DNA from: Alphaproteobacteria bacterium UBA5343
GTDB lineage: Bacteria > Pseudomonadota > Alphaproteobacteria > RF32 > UBA5343
Reading direction: 5' to 3'
Length of the DNA: 32,029 nt
Assembly: GCA_002410125.1 (NCBI GenBank)
Contig: DHQH01000049.1
Coordinates: 1-32,029, forward strand
Shown in pieces: positions 7,360 to 16,087 of this stretch. The notes below the pieces were generated by a model that saw nothing but the letters and a program-made list of their open reading frames with translations, had not been told where the DNA came from and did no database searches. The position numbers were made by a program, and so were the translations under genes. Each line of letters begins with the position of its first letter. Position 1 is the stretch's first letter.

Positions 7360-8355
7360 ATGAATAATTTAATATCGGTTATAGTTCCTATTTATAATGT
7401 ACAAGCATATTTACCTAAATGCTTGGATTCTTTAGTCGGGCAATCATATCAAAATCTTGAAATTATATGTATTGATGATGGTTCTACTGATAATTGTGCT
7501 AATATCTTAGCGGAATATTCTAAACAAGATAGCAGAATTAAGGTGTTTTCTAAGGAAAATGCAGGGGTTTCAGTTGCTCGTAATTTTGGTCTTAGTGAGG
7601 CAAGTGGTGAATATATATTCTTTATAGATTCAGATGATTATATATCTGAGGATTATTTAGAAGGTTTGTTTGAGGCAATTAATGGGAGTGAGGCAGAGCT
7701 ATCTTATAATGATAATCTGATAAATGTATATGAGCATAAGAACATAAAATCTTCTAGAAAATGTAGTAAAAATAAAGGAGTTTACAAGCTAAGCGATAGA
7801 TTGTGGAATAAAGTTAGAACTTCTTCTTGTAATAAATTATATAAAAAATCATTCTTAACTAACAATAGCCTTACTTTTGAACAAGGCCTTAGATTTGAGG
7901 ATCGTTTGTTTTTCAATAAACTTAGACTTTTTGTGAATAAAATTGCTATTTCTAGGAAAGGAAATTATTTTTATCGTAGAATAGGAGAATCATTTTGTAA
8001 TAGTTATTATGATAAAGATAAAAATGGTAGTAAGTTTGATGAGATAGAAGTTTATAGAAGAATGTATGAATTTTATGATGCGAATCATTCTCTTGATAGA
8101 TTGGATTCATTTTATTGGTTACTAAAGCATTTTTCTAGAACTAAAGAGGGGAATCATAGACATTTTTTTGAAGAGTTAAAATCTTTGTTTTCTGACTTTA
8201 GTAAAGAGTTTGTTAGTAGAAGAACAAGAAGAGAAAAGAATTTTTATTATTATATAATGAATAAATCGTTTGAAGAAAATTTAATTTATGTTAATAAACA
8301 GTCGTTGATGAGAAAAATGATTAGATTTTTATTGAATATTAAAAGAGGTGTTTAG
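7360..8355 (+). CDS. Family 2 glycosyltransferase
   Basis: This 331-residue GT-A fold enzyme opens the surface-glycan locus. Family 2 hallmarks are ISVIVPIYNVQAYLPKCLDSL at the N-terminus, the nucleotide-binding DDGSTD at 39-44, NAGVSVARNFGL at 68-78 and the metal-binding DSDD at 90-93. The C-terminal part is basic and aromatic, consistent with association to the inner face of the membrane. It transfers a sugar from a nucleotide donor; which sugar cannot be told. ATG 7360 has a weak, distant AGGA. A TATAAT hexamer at 7329-7334 may be the -10 of the locus promoter. The next gene begins 3 bp after its stop. Confidence 0.88.
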   Translation: MNNLISVIVPIYNVQAYLPKCLDSLVGQSYQNLEIICIDDGSTDNCANILAEYSKQDSRIKVFSKENAGVSVARNFGLSEASGEYIFFIDSDDYISEDYLEGLFEAINGSEAELSYNDNLINVYEHKNIKSSRKCSKNKGVYKLSDRLWNKVRTSSCNKLYKKSFLTNNSLTFEQGLRFEDRLFFNKLRLFVNKIAISRKGNYFYRRIGESFCNSYYDKDKNGSKFDEIEVYRRMYEFYDANHSLDRLDSFYWLLKHFSRTKEGNHRHFFEELKSLFSDFSKEFVSRRTRREKNFYYYIMNKSFEENLIYVNKQSLMRKMIRFLLNIKRGV

Positions 8356-8358
8356 GCT

Positions 8359-8823
8359 ATGAGTAAAAAGAAAAAAGTTGTGATAGTATCAGGTGGTTTT
8401 GATCCTTTGCATGAAGGTCATATTGCTTTATTTAAAGATGCAGCAAAATGTGTGGGTGAAGAAGTTAAAATCCATGTATTGCTTAATTCAGACGCTTGGC
8501 TTACTAAGAAAAAAGGTAAAAACTTCCAAAGTTTTGAAACAAGAAAATCTATTATTGAAAACCTTAAAATGGTTGAAAATGTTTATGGTTTTGAAGATGA
8601 TTTAAGAGGTTCTTGTGTGAATGGTATTCAAAAAGTTATTGAAAGTCATAAGAATAGTGAAACTGAGTTTTATTTCTGCAATGGTGGAGATAGAAAGAAA
8701 ACAACAACTCCTGAAGATGATTTTTGTGATAGATTAGGTGTTAATTCTGTATATGGTGTTGGTGGTGAAGATAAGAAAAACTCTTCTTCTGACATTCTTA
8801 AAAAGTGGAATGTAGGGGCTTAA
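8359..8823 (+). CDS. Cytidylyltransferase-like nucleotidyltransferase
   Basis: This 154-residue protein has the HxGH nucleotidyltransferase fold: SGGFDPLHEGH at 11-21 supplies H18 and H21, and the C-terminal NSSSDILKKW matches the ISSS-type nucleotide-binding end. The family activates small phosphorylated alcohols or sugars with CTP or ATP (TagD, RfaE C-domain). The FCNGGDR and GVGGEDKKNSSS segments resemble glycerol-phosphate cytidylyltransferase-like proteins seen in surface-polysaccharide loci and some phages. Translation is probably coupled to the preceding glycosyltransferase (stop 8355, AGAGGTG upstream). The substrate is unknown; a polyol-phosphate decoration of the glycan is possible. 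Confidence 0.75.
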   Translation: MSKKKKVVIVSGGFDPLHEGHIALFKDAAKCVGEEVKIHVLLNSDAWLTKKKGKNFQSFETRKSIIENLKMVENVYGFEDDLRGSCVNGIQKVIESHKNSETEFYFCNGGDRKKTTTPEDDFCDRLGVNSVYGVGGEDKKNSSSDILKKWNVGA

Positions 8824-8828
8824 TTTTT

Positions 8829-9752
8829 ATGAAAGTATATGTTTCTGGCGGGAGAGGAATGGTTGGAGCTAATGTGGTTGAGAGTAAGCCACAAGGTGTT
8901 GAAATTGTTGTGCCTAGTAGTTCTGAACTTAATTTGCTTAATTATGAAGATGTTTTAGAATTTTTGAAAAAAGAAAGACCTGACTTTATAGTTCATTCTG
9001 CTGGTTTTGTTGGTGGAATTCAAGCTAATATGGCTGACTTATATGGTTTTTTAATGAATAATGTTATGATGGGGCTAAATTTGGTTAGGGCTGCGAAGGA
9101 AGTTGGCGTTAAAAAGATGATTAACTTATCTTCTTCTTGTGTTTATCCAAAAGATGCACCAAACCCTCTAAAAGAAGAAATGTTTTTAACTGGTGCAATG
9201 GAGCCTACTAATGAAGGTTATGCTATTGCGAAAAATGTTGTTATGAAAGCATGTCAATATTTATCAAATCAGGTGAATGGTTATAGTTATAAAACTATTG
9301 TTCCTGTTAACTTATATGGTAGATATGACAAATATGGTGAGCATAATTCCCATATGATTCCTGCTGTGATTAAAAAAATTGATAAGGCGGTTAGGAATGG
9401 TGATAAAACAGTTGAAGTTTGGGGCACTGGTAAGGCTCGTAGAGAGTTTTTATATGCTGGAGATTTAGCTGACTTTATTTGGTATTCTATAGATAATTTC
9501 AAAGATATGCCAGAAGTGGTTAATTGTTCGTCTTCTACTGATTATACAATTGATGAGTTTTATAAAATGATTTCTAAGGTGTTGGGATATGAGGGAGAAT
9601 TTACTCATAATACTAAATATCCAGATGGAATTGCTAAAAAATTAACAGATAATACAAAAATGAAAGAATTTGGTTGGGAACCCAAAACTCCTTTTGAACA
9701 AGGAGTTAAGGAAGCCTACAACTATTATAAAAATGAATGGAAGGAAAATTAA
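8829..9752 (+). CDS. fcl: GDP-L-fucose synthase
   Basis: This 307-residue short-chain dehydrogenase/reductase epimerises and reduces GDP-4-keto-6-deoxymannose to GDP-L-fucose with NADPH. The Rossmann motif GGRGMVG is at 7-13, and the active-site segment SSSCVYP ends at P107. The YxxxK pair is Y131 and K135 in GYAIAK. I chose ATG 8829, which puts the Rossmann strand at the very N-terminus. An upstream in-frame ATG at 8805 would add eight residues (MECRGLIF) from inside the previous gene. Gmd, which makes the substrate, follows 3 bp downstream. The identification is strong by motif and by neighbour. Confidence 0.9.
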   Translation: MKVYVSGGRGMVGANVVESKPQGVEIVVPSSSELNLLNYEDVLEFLKKERPDFIVHSAGFVGGIQANMADLYGFLMNNVMMGLNLVRAAKEVGVKKMINLSSSCVYPKDAPNPLKEEMFLTGAMEPTNEGYAIAKNVVMKACQYLSNQVNGYSYKTIVPVNLYGRYDKYGEHNSHMIPAVIKKIDKAVRNGDKTVEVWGTGKARREFLYAGDLADFIWYSIDNFKDMPEVVNCSSSTDYTIDEFYKMISKVLGYEGEFTHNTKYPDGIAKKLTDNTKMKEFGWEPKTPFEQGVKEAYNYYKNEWKEN

Positions 9753-9755
9753 TAA

Positions 9756-10829
9756 ATGAATAACGGAAGAAAAGTAGCTCTTATTACTGGTATTACAGGA
9801 CAGGATGGAGCCTATCTCGCTAGACTTTTATTAGAAAAAGGTTATGAAGTGCATGGAATTAAAAGAAGATCATCTTCTTTTAATACAGCTAGAATTGATG
9901 ATATTTATCAAGATTCTCATTTAGAGCATAGAAATTTATTCCTTCATTATGGTGATATGGTTGATTCTATGAATTTGACTGCATTGCTGAAAAAAATTCA
10001 ACCAGATGAAATTTATAATTTAGCAGCTCAATCTCATGTGGCTGTTAGTTTTGAAGTGCCTGAGTATACAGCTAATGCTGACGGTATTGGTACTCTTAGA
10101 ATTCTTGAGGCAGTTAGATTTTTAGGTCTAGAGAAGAAAACTAGAATTTATCAAGCATCAACATCTGAACTTTATGGTAAAGTACAAGAAGTTCCACAAA
10201 GTGAAACAACTCCCTTTCACCCAAGGTCTCCTTATGGGGTGGCTAAATTATATGGTTTTTGGATTACTAAAAACTATCGTGAAGCATATGGTATGTTTGC
10301 GGTTAATGGTATTTTATTTAACCATGAAAGTCCTTTAAGGGGGGAAACTTTTGTGACTAGAAAAATTACTAGAGCTGTTGCAGCTATTAAACAAGGCAAA
10401 CAAGATAAATTATATCTTGGTAATATGGATGCGAAAAGAGACTGGGGACATGCTAGAGACTATGTTGAAGGTATGTGGAGAATTTTACAACATGATAAAC
10501 CAGAAGATTTTGTGTTAGCAACTGGTGAAATGCATACAGTTAGAGAATTTGTAGAGAAAGCTTTTGCTCATCTGGATATTGAAATTGAATGGAGGGGTGA
10601 AGGTGTTGATGAAAAAGGTTATAACAAGGTAAGTGGAGAGTGTTTAGTCGAAGTTGACCCTAAATATTTCCGTCCTGCTGAGGTTGAGCAACTTCTTGGT
10701 AATCCGGCTAAAGCAAAAGAACTTCTTGGTTGGGAAGCTACAACAAAATTTGAAGATCTCGTTAAAGAAATGATTGAGGAAGATATGAAATTAGTCATGG
10801 AAGAAAAGAGATGTGATAGACAGGCTTAA
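9756..10829 (+). CDS. gmd: GDP-mannose 4,6-dehydratase
   Basis: This 357-residue SDR enzyme converts GDP-mannose to GDP-4-keto-6-deoxymannose, the branch point for fucose, perosamine and related 6-deoxy sugars. Diagnostic stretches are ALITGITGQDGAYL with the nucleotide loop at 12-18, VHGIKRRSSSFNT, STSELYG (135-141), and SPYGVAKLYGFW giving Y160 and K164. NHESPLRGETFVTRKI is also characteristic of Gmd. The ribosome site AAGGA precedes ATG 9756. Both Fcl and a perosamine-synthase-like enzyme lie in the same operon, so its product may be shared between two pathways. Length and motifs are standard. Confidence 0.95.
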   Translation: MNNGRKVALITGITGQDGAYLARLLLEKGYEVHGIKRRSSSFNTARIDDIYQDSHLEHRNLFLHYGDMVDSMNLTALLKKIQPDEIYNLAAQSHVAVSFEVPEYTANADGIGTLRILEAVRFLGLEKKTRIYQASTSELYGKVQEVPQSETTPFHPRSPYGVAKLYGFWITKNYREAYGMFAVNGILFNHESPLRGETFVTRKITRAVAAIKQGKQDKLYLGNMDAKRDWGHARDYVEGMWRILQHDKPEDFVLATGEMHTVREFVEKAFAHLDIEIEWRGEGVDEKGYNKVSGECLVEVDPKYFRPAEVEQLLGNPAKAKELLGWEATTKFEDLVKEMIEEDMKLVMEEKRCDRQA

Positions 10830-10832
10830 AAA

Positions 10833-12107
10833 ATGATATCTAATAAGAAATTAAGAGTGTTGATTGATGAGATAAAATCTCATATAGATTTGAGGATTGA
10901 TGCCTTGGATGTTGAAGTTAATACTCTTAATTCTAAGTTGGATGATATTTATGTTAGGTTTTTAGGGGTTGAGAAAAATACGGTAGAAGTTGGTAAGCAA
11001 CTAAAAACCATCGAAAGAAAAGTTGTAAATAGCAGTGAGCAGTTAGAGAAAATAGAGTCAAAGATGAGTGACTTTTCTCCTATTAATTATGGTTTAGATG
11101 ATATTAAAGCAGAAATTAATAGTCTTCATATTAAAGTTGATGATGTTTTTGAAAGAGTTAGTAAAAGTGAGGAAATATCAGATTTACAAAATACTAGAAT
11201 GGATGAATTAGAGCAAAAGTCTGTACTTATTGATGCTAAGATTACAGAAGTTTGTAATAGTAATTTTAGAAATTCTCAAAATATTTTGGATGCTAAAATA
11301 TTGCAAGCTCAGTCATTAATTGCCAATCAAAAAGATTTTGCTACAGCAGGGTTTAAGGTTTTTTCACAATGGGATGATGATGGGCTCATTCAATATTTGA
11401 TTAAAACAATTGATATTTCTAATAAAATATTTATTGAATTTGGTGTTGAGGATTATACAGAATCTAATACTAGATTTTTGTTGATGAATAATAATTGGAA
11501 TGGTTTAGTATTTGATGGTTCAAAAGAGTATGTGGATTATATTAAAAAAGATGATATTTATTGGAAACATAACTTAAAAGCTGAATGTGCATTTATTACA
11601 GCTGAAAATATTAATGAATTGATTTCTAAAAATGGAATTAAGGGTGAGATTGGTTTATTGCATATTGATATTGATGGTGTTGATTATTGGGTTTGGAAAG
11701 CAATAGATGTTGTAACTCCTGATATTGTGATAATGGAATTTAACAGTGTTTTAGGAAAAGACAGAGCGATTACAGTTCCTTATAAAAGCGATTTCTGTCG
11801 TTTAAATGCCCATCATAGTGGAATTTATGCAGGTGCATCACTTAGGGCAATGTGTATGCTTGCGGAAGAAAAAGGATATAGCTTTATTGGGGTTAATAGT
11901 GCTGCTAATAATGCTTATTTTGTTAAAAAATCTAAACTTGGAGATTTAAAAGCCTTATCAGTTGATGAGGGGTATAAAGAGTCTCAGTTTAGAGAAAGTC
12001 GTAATAAAGATGGTAGTCTTACTTTTGCAAGTGGAGAGGATAGATTGAAGCTTATAAAAGGATTACCGATAATTAATGTAGAAACGGGTAAAGAAGAGAA
12101 AATATAA
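10833..12107 (+). CDS. Coiled-coil protein with C-terminal FkbM-like methyltransferase domain
   Basis: This 424-residue protein has two parts. Residues 1-165 are a long charged heptad region (repeated VEKN, LKTIERK, LEKIESKM, MDELEQKS) predicted to form a coiled coil. Residues 170-424 contain FKVFSQWDDDGL (174-185), FIEFGVEDYTESNTRF (200-215), NNWNGLVFDGS and LLHIDIDGVDYWVW (275-288). This is the SAM-binding EFG motif and acidic second motif of FkbM-like methyltransferases seen in polysaccharide loci. The coiled coil may tether it to the assembly machinery or act as a length ruler, as in the WbdD-type chain terminators; that is inference. Its stop overlaps the next start by one base. Confidence 0.6.
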   Translation: MISNKKLRVLIDEIKSHIDLRIDALDVEVNTLNSKLDDIYVRFLGVEKNTVEVGKQLKTIERKVVNSSEQLEKIESKMSDFSPINYGLDDIKAEINSLHIKVDDVFERVSKSEEISDLQNTRMDELEQKSVLIDAKITEVCNSNFRNSQNILDAKILQAQSLIANQKDFATAGFKVFSQWDDDGLIQYLIKTIDISNKIFIEFGVEDYTESNTRFLLMNNNWNGLVFDGSKEYVDYIKKDDIYWKHNLKAECAFITAENINELISKNGIKGEIGLLHIDIDGVDYWVWKAIDVVTPDIVIMEFNSVLGKDRAITVPYKSDFCRLNAHHSGIYAGASLRAMCMLAEEKGYSFIGVNSAANNAYFVKKSKLGDLKALSVDEGYKESQFRESRNKDGSLTFASGEDRLKLIKGLPIINVETGKEEKI

Positions 12108-13201
12108 TGAAATATCCAGTTTATATACCTTTGATGAATGGTAAAGAAAAGAAATATGTGAATGAAGCACTTGATTCTACTTGGATTTCATCTAAAGGTA
12201 AATTTATCAATCAGTTCGAAGAAAATTTTGCTGAGTTTTTAGGGGCAAAGCATGCTGCTAGTTGTTCTAATGGGACTGTTGCTATTCATTTGGCTTTAAT
12301 GGCTCTTGATATTGGTGTTGGTGATGAAGTAATTGTACCAACATTTACTTATATAGCATCAGTAAATGCTATTAAATATGTTGGAGCTGAGCCTGTTTTT
12401 GCAGATTGTACTGAAAGTGACTGGCAAGTTTGTCCTAAGAGTATAAAAGAAAAAATTACAGATAAAACAAAAGCAATCTTGGTTGTGCCTTTATATGGTT
12501 GTCCATGTGATATGGGTGAAATTATGGCGATTGCTAGAGAGAATAATTTAAAAGTGATTGAAGATTGTGCAGAGGCGATTGGTTCCACTTATCAAGGTGA
12601 AAAGTTAGGAACAATTGGTGATATTGCTTCATTTTCTTTCTTTGGAAATAAAACTATTACTACAGGTGAGGGTGGTATGGTTGTTTCTAATGATGATGAT
12701 TTGATTAGAAAAGTAACCAAACTTAAAGGGCAAGGTTTGTCTGATTGTGGTAGGGAATATTGGCATGATGTGGTTGGATATAACTATAGGATGACAAATC
12801 TTTGTGCTGCAATTGGTTGTGCGCAGCTTGAAAGCGTTGAAAGCATTATGAATAAAAAAGTTGCTATTGCTTTTTGGTATAAAGAATTTTTAGAAGATTT
12901 ACCTGTTGAATTTCATAAGGCAAATAGTAGAGAAAAATTCCATACATATTGGATGAATTCAATTGTAGTGAAAGATAAAGATACCAATAGTGATCTTAGA
13001 GCATTTTTGAAGAAGAATGGAATTGATACAAGACCTTTATTCCCATGTGTTCATAAAATGCCAATGTATGATAATGGTGAGGTTTTCCCTGTGTCTGAGG
13101 CGCTTTCTGAGAGTGGCATGAACTTACCTAGTTACCCATCATTAGAGCGTAGTGATATTGAATATATTTGTTCTAAAATTGGAGAATTTTTCAATGACTA
13201 A
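12107..13201 (+). CDS. DegT-family PLP aminotransferase, probable GDP-perosamine synthase
   Basis: This 364-residue sugar aminotransferase is of the DegT/DnrJ/EryC1 family. Strong marks are STWISSKGKFI (24-34), CSNGTVAIHLALMAL, DEVIVPTFTYIASVNAI, the PLP-contact VIEDCAEA, and FFGNKTITTGEGGM with the Schiff-base lysine K182. REYWHDVVGYNYRMTN follows. The wording is closest to perosamine synthases (RfbE/Per), which aminate GDP-4-keto-6-deoxymannose at C4. That is exactly the product of the Gmd encoded 1.3 kb upstream. The acetyltransferase gene overlaps its 3' end. Family is certain; perosamine specificity is inferred from sequence feel and context. Confidence 0.85.
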   Translation: MKYPVYIPLMNGKEKKYVNEALDSTWISSKGKFINQFEENFAEFLGAKHAASCSNGTVAIHLALMALDIGVGDEVIVPTFTYIASVNAIKYVGAEPVFADCTESDWQVCPKSIKEKITDKTKAILVVPLYGCPCDMGEIMAIARENNLKVIEDCAEAIGSTYQGEKLGTIGDIASFSFFGNKTITTGEGGMVVSNDDDLIRKVTKLKGQGLSDCGREYWHDVVGYNYRMTNLCAAIGCAQLESVESIMNKKVAIAFWYKEFLEDLPVEFHKANSREKFHTYWMNSIVVKDKDTNSDLRAFLKKNGIDTRPLFPCVHKMPMYDNGEVFPVSEALSESGMNLPSYPSLERSDIEYICSKIGEFFND

Positions 13202-13799
13202 ACATATTATAATTGGATGTGGAGGACATGCTAGAAGTGTTGTTAATACAATACTTAAAAATGATGCTGAAGCTGAGATTATATTTGTTGATGAAAATGC
13301 AAGAGAAAATGAAAAAATATTCGGTTTTGATGTTTTGCCAGAGATTGATGATCTGAATGGTAACATACATATTGCATTAGGTGGTTCAGAAAAAAGAAAA
13401 GAATTATTAGAATTTTATGAGAATAAAAATTCAGAATTAAAGCCGATTATTTCTAAGAGTGTTGATGTTGGGGTAGAAGCTAGTGTAGGGAATAGTTCTT
13501 TTATCGCTATGAATGCTTATTTAGGCCCTCAAAGCAAAATTGGTCGGGGAACGATCATTAATACTGGTGCTGTTGTTGAGCATGAGGCTAAAATTGGTGA
13601 TTTTTGTCATATATCAGTTAACTCTATTGTGTGTGGTAGAGTGAAAATAGGAAATAATGTTTTTGTAGGGGCTAATGCTACAGTGATTGATTATATTGAG
13701 ATTTGTGATGATGTAGTTATTGGTGCTGGTAGTGTTGTTAATAAGAATATAACAGAGCCTGGAACTTATGTTGGGTGTCCGATTAGGAAGGTAAAATAA
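13194..13799 (+). CDS. NeuD/PglD-like sugar O/N-acetyltransferase
   Basis: This 201-residue acyltransferase has an N-terminal Rossmann-like nucleotide-sugar domain (HIIIGCGGHARSVV, 4-17) and a C-terminal left-handed beta-helix of hexapeptide repeats (about 95-195), with a candidate catalytic His130 in GAVVEHEAKIG. PglD, NeuD and PerB of this family acetylate 4-amino or other nucleotide sugars with acetyl-CoA. Following a perosamine-synthase-like gene, it most likely makes GDP-N-acetylperosamine. I chose ATG 13194 because GGAGA sits 8 bp upstream and the Rossmann strand then starts at residue 4. An upstream TTG would add residues from the overlapping aminotransferase frame. It overlaps the aminotransferase by 8 bp. 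Confidence 0.85.
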   Translation: MTKHIIIGCGGHARSVVNTILKNDAEAEIIFVDENARENEKIFGFDVLPEIDDLNGNIHIALGGSEKRKELLEFYENKNSELKPIISKSVDVGVEASVGNSSFIAMNAYLGPQSKIGRGTIINTGAVVEHEAKIGDFCHISVNSIVCGRVKIGNNVFVGANATVIDYIEICDDVVIGAGSVVNKNITEPGTYVGCPIRKVK

Positions 13800-16063
13800 T
13801 GAAGATTGTAATACATGCTGATCATTTATCATCTTGGGGTGGTGGTAGAGACTTTTTAAAGAATATAATTATCAATCCTTTGATGCTAAGAGATAATGAA
13901 ATTATAGTTATGCTTAGCGATAATGTATATCATAGAAGTATCATTGGTGATTATGAGGATGGTTACAAGGGTAAGTTACAGGTAGTTCTTACTAAAAATG
14001 ATGTTGCTGATATATATGATATTGAGCCTGATGTTGTAATGTGTGCTTATGATAAATTCTATGATATGAAATTTCCTAAAGTTTATTATGTCCCAGATTG
14101 TCAACACTTATACTATCCTAACTTTTTTACTAATGCGGATAAATCAAGCAGAGATTTTGCATTTTTTAATATGGTTCATTCTGGTGATGCTATTATCAAT
14201 AATTCACGAAATGCAAAAAATGATTTAGTGAAATTTTATGAAGCACCAGAAGAAAAAGTATTTAATTTCCCATATTGTAATTATTTTAATAAAGAATTTT
14301 TAGAAGATAATCCATCTTTATTAGATAAATATAGCTTAACAGATAATTATTTTCTTATTTGTAATCAGTTCTTTGTTCATAAGGACCATATTACAGCTAT
14401 AAAAGCTATGAAACATCTTATTAAAGAAAGACCTGATTGTATTTTGGTTTGTACAGGTGATCCTAATGATTTTAGATTCCCTAAATATCAAAAGTTCCTA
14501 AAAGACTTGATTAAGAAGAATGGGTTAGAAGGTCATGTGAAATTTACAGGCTTTTTACCTAAAGAAGACCAAGTTGAGATGATTAAAAATGCAGTAGCTA
14601 TTGTGCAGCCAACTCTTTATGAAGGTGGTGCAGGTGGTGGATCTGTTCTAAGTGCTGTTTCTTATGGGGTTAGATCTATTGTTTCTGATATTGAGATTAA
14701 TAAAGAGTTAGACGGTATTAAAGATATTAATTTCTTTAGAACTGGGGATGAAGAAGATTTAGCTAAAAAGATGTTAGAATTGTTAAACACAGAGCATGTT
14801 AAATCTACTAAAGAAGAAAGATTGAAAGAATTTGATGTAAGGCAAAGAGCTGTTAGTGATTGTTTGTATGAAGCTATTGAATTTGCTAAGAAAGAATATA
14901 AGAGAAAAGTAAAAGAAGATGGTGATTCTAGTGAGATGCAGATTAAGGATTATGATTTTGATAAAAAATTAAAACCTTTATCTGAAAAAGAAATTAGGAA
15001 AGATGCAAAAATAGGTGAGCATGTTAGCCGTTTGGAATTTAAAATGGTTGATAGTATGTATCGTAATTTAATTACTCAGTTTGAAAATAAGAAACCTGAT
15101 GAAGAAATAATGGTGAAATCTATAGGAGATCTATATTTCACTAAAAAAGTTAGGAATAAGAAATTAAAAAACTTATTTTGCAAAAAATCTAAGAACAACA
15201 ATGGTGCACAAGGTGGAAAGGTAACTATTGTTACAGCTTGTATTAATCTTGTTAAGGGTGGTAGAGAAGAATATTTTGAGAAAATGTTTGAGACTGTGCA
15301 AGCTCAAACATATGGAAATATTGAGCATTTGATTATTGATGGGGCGTCAAAAGATGGGACGGTGGCCTTTATCCAAGATTTGGTTGATAGAAAAGCTCAT
15401 AACCATGAGGTGAGAATTGTGAGTGAGCCTGATACTGGTATTTATAATGCTTTTAATAAAGGGATTAAAAAAGCTAAGGGCGATTATGTTATCTATATGA
15501 ATAGTGATGATTATTACTATAGAGAAAATGCAATTGAATTATTGGTGAATAGATTGGAGGCAACAAAGGCTGATTTTGCTTTTGGTGAAGCAAGACTTGA
15601 GAGACCTGTTGAAGTAGCTCCTGAAGGATTTATAAGATTGAATAGTGATTTGAATATCTATCCTATCAATATGCCATTTTGTCATCAAACAATGTTGACT
15701 ACAAAGAAACTACTGAAAAAATTAGGTGGGTTTAGTGAGAAATATAGACTTGCTTCTGATTATGAATTGGTAGTTAGAGCTATGAAAAAGAAAGCTAAAG
15801 GAGTGAAGGTGAATAGTGATTTGGTGTTCTTTAGATATGATGGTGCATCGGTTGATAATTATCAGTTGTCTCATAAAGAGATTGGTAAGTTTTTGAAAAA
15901 ACTTCTTTATAAAAAAGAGAATTTAACTAGGGCTGAAATTATTGAAGCTCATACAACATCTTTTCCTGGTGTTGCTGGTAGTGATGTTTTGATTGCAAAA
16001 ATAAAAGAAATGAAAAATGAAGATTTAAAGAAAACATTGCTTAAATATGTTGCTAATAAATAA
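13799..16063 (+). CDS. Bifunctional glycosyltransferase: GT4 domain fused to GT2 domain
   Basis: This 754-residue protein carries two transferase domains. Residues 1-365 are GT-B/family 4: WGGGRDF near the start, VKFTGFLPKEDQVEMIKNA, and PTLYEGGAGGGSVLSAVSYG (271-290) with the donor-site E275. Residues 366-470 are a charged linker ending in a Lys-rich stretch (KKVRNKKLKNLFCKK). Residues 472-754 are GT-A/family 2: KVTIVTACINLVK, IIDGASKDGT (512-521), EPDTGIYNAFNKG and the metal site NSDD (568-571). One polypeptide could add two successive sugars. The GT2 half is a close paralogue of the next two transferases. It starts by one-base overlap (TAATG) with the acetyltransferase. Confidence 0.88.
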   Translation: MKIVIHADHLSSWGGGRDFLKNIIINPLMLRDNEIIVMLSDNVYHRSIIGDYEDGYKGKLQVVLTKNDVADIYDIEPDVVMCAYDKFYDMKFPKVYYVPDCQHLYYPNFFTNADKSSRDFAFFNMVHSGDAIINNSRNAKNDLVKFYEAPEEKVFNFPYCNYFNKEFLEDNPSLLDKYSLTDNYFLICNQFFVHKDHITAIKAMKHLIKERPDCILVCTGDPNDFRFPKYQKFLKDLIKKNGLEGHVKFTGFLPKEDQVEMIKNAVAIVQPTLYEGGAGGGSVLSAVSYGVRSIVSDIEINKELDGIKDINFFRTGDEEDLAKKMLELLNTEHVKSTKEERLKEFDVRQRAVSDCLYEAIEFAKKEYKRKVKEDGDSSEMQIKDYDFDKKLKPLSEKEIRKDAKIGEHVSRLEFKMVDSMYRNLITQFENKKPDEEIMVKSIGDLYFTKKVRNKKLKNLFCKKSKNNNGAQGGKVTIVTACINLVKGGREEYFEKMFETVQAQTYGNIEHLIIDGASKDGTVAFIQDLVDRKAHNHEVRIVSEPDTGIYNAFNKGIKKAKGDYVIYMNSDDYYYRENAIELLVNRLEATKADFAFGEARLERPVEVAPEGFIRLNSDLNIYPINMPFCHQTMLTTKKLLKKLGGFSEKYRLASDYELVVRAMKKKAKGVKVNSDLVFFRYDGASVDNYQLSHKEIGKFLKKLLYKKENLTRAEIIEAHTTSFPGVAGSDVLIAKIKEMKNEDLKKTLLKYVANK

Positions 16064-16087
16064 TTATTTTGAGATGAGGTAAGTAAA

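Noticed and set aside
8393..8605. Out-of-frame ORF inside the nucleotidyltransferase gene
   Set aside because: It has no protein-like motifs, and the overlapping frame contains an intact HxGH enzyme.
8805..8828. Upstream start for GDP-L-fucose synthase
   Set aside because: It would add MECRGLIF ahead of the Rossmann strand from inside the preceding gene; ATG 8829 matches the family N-terminus.
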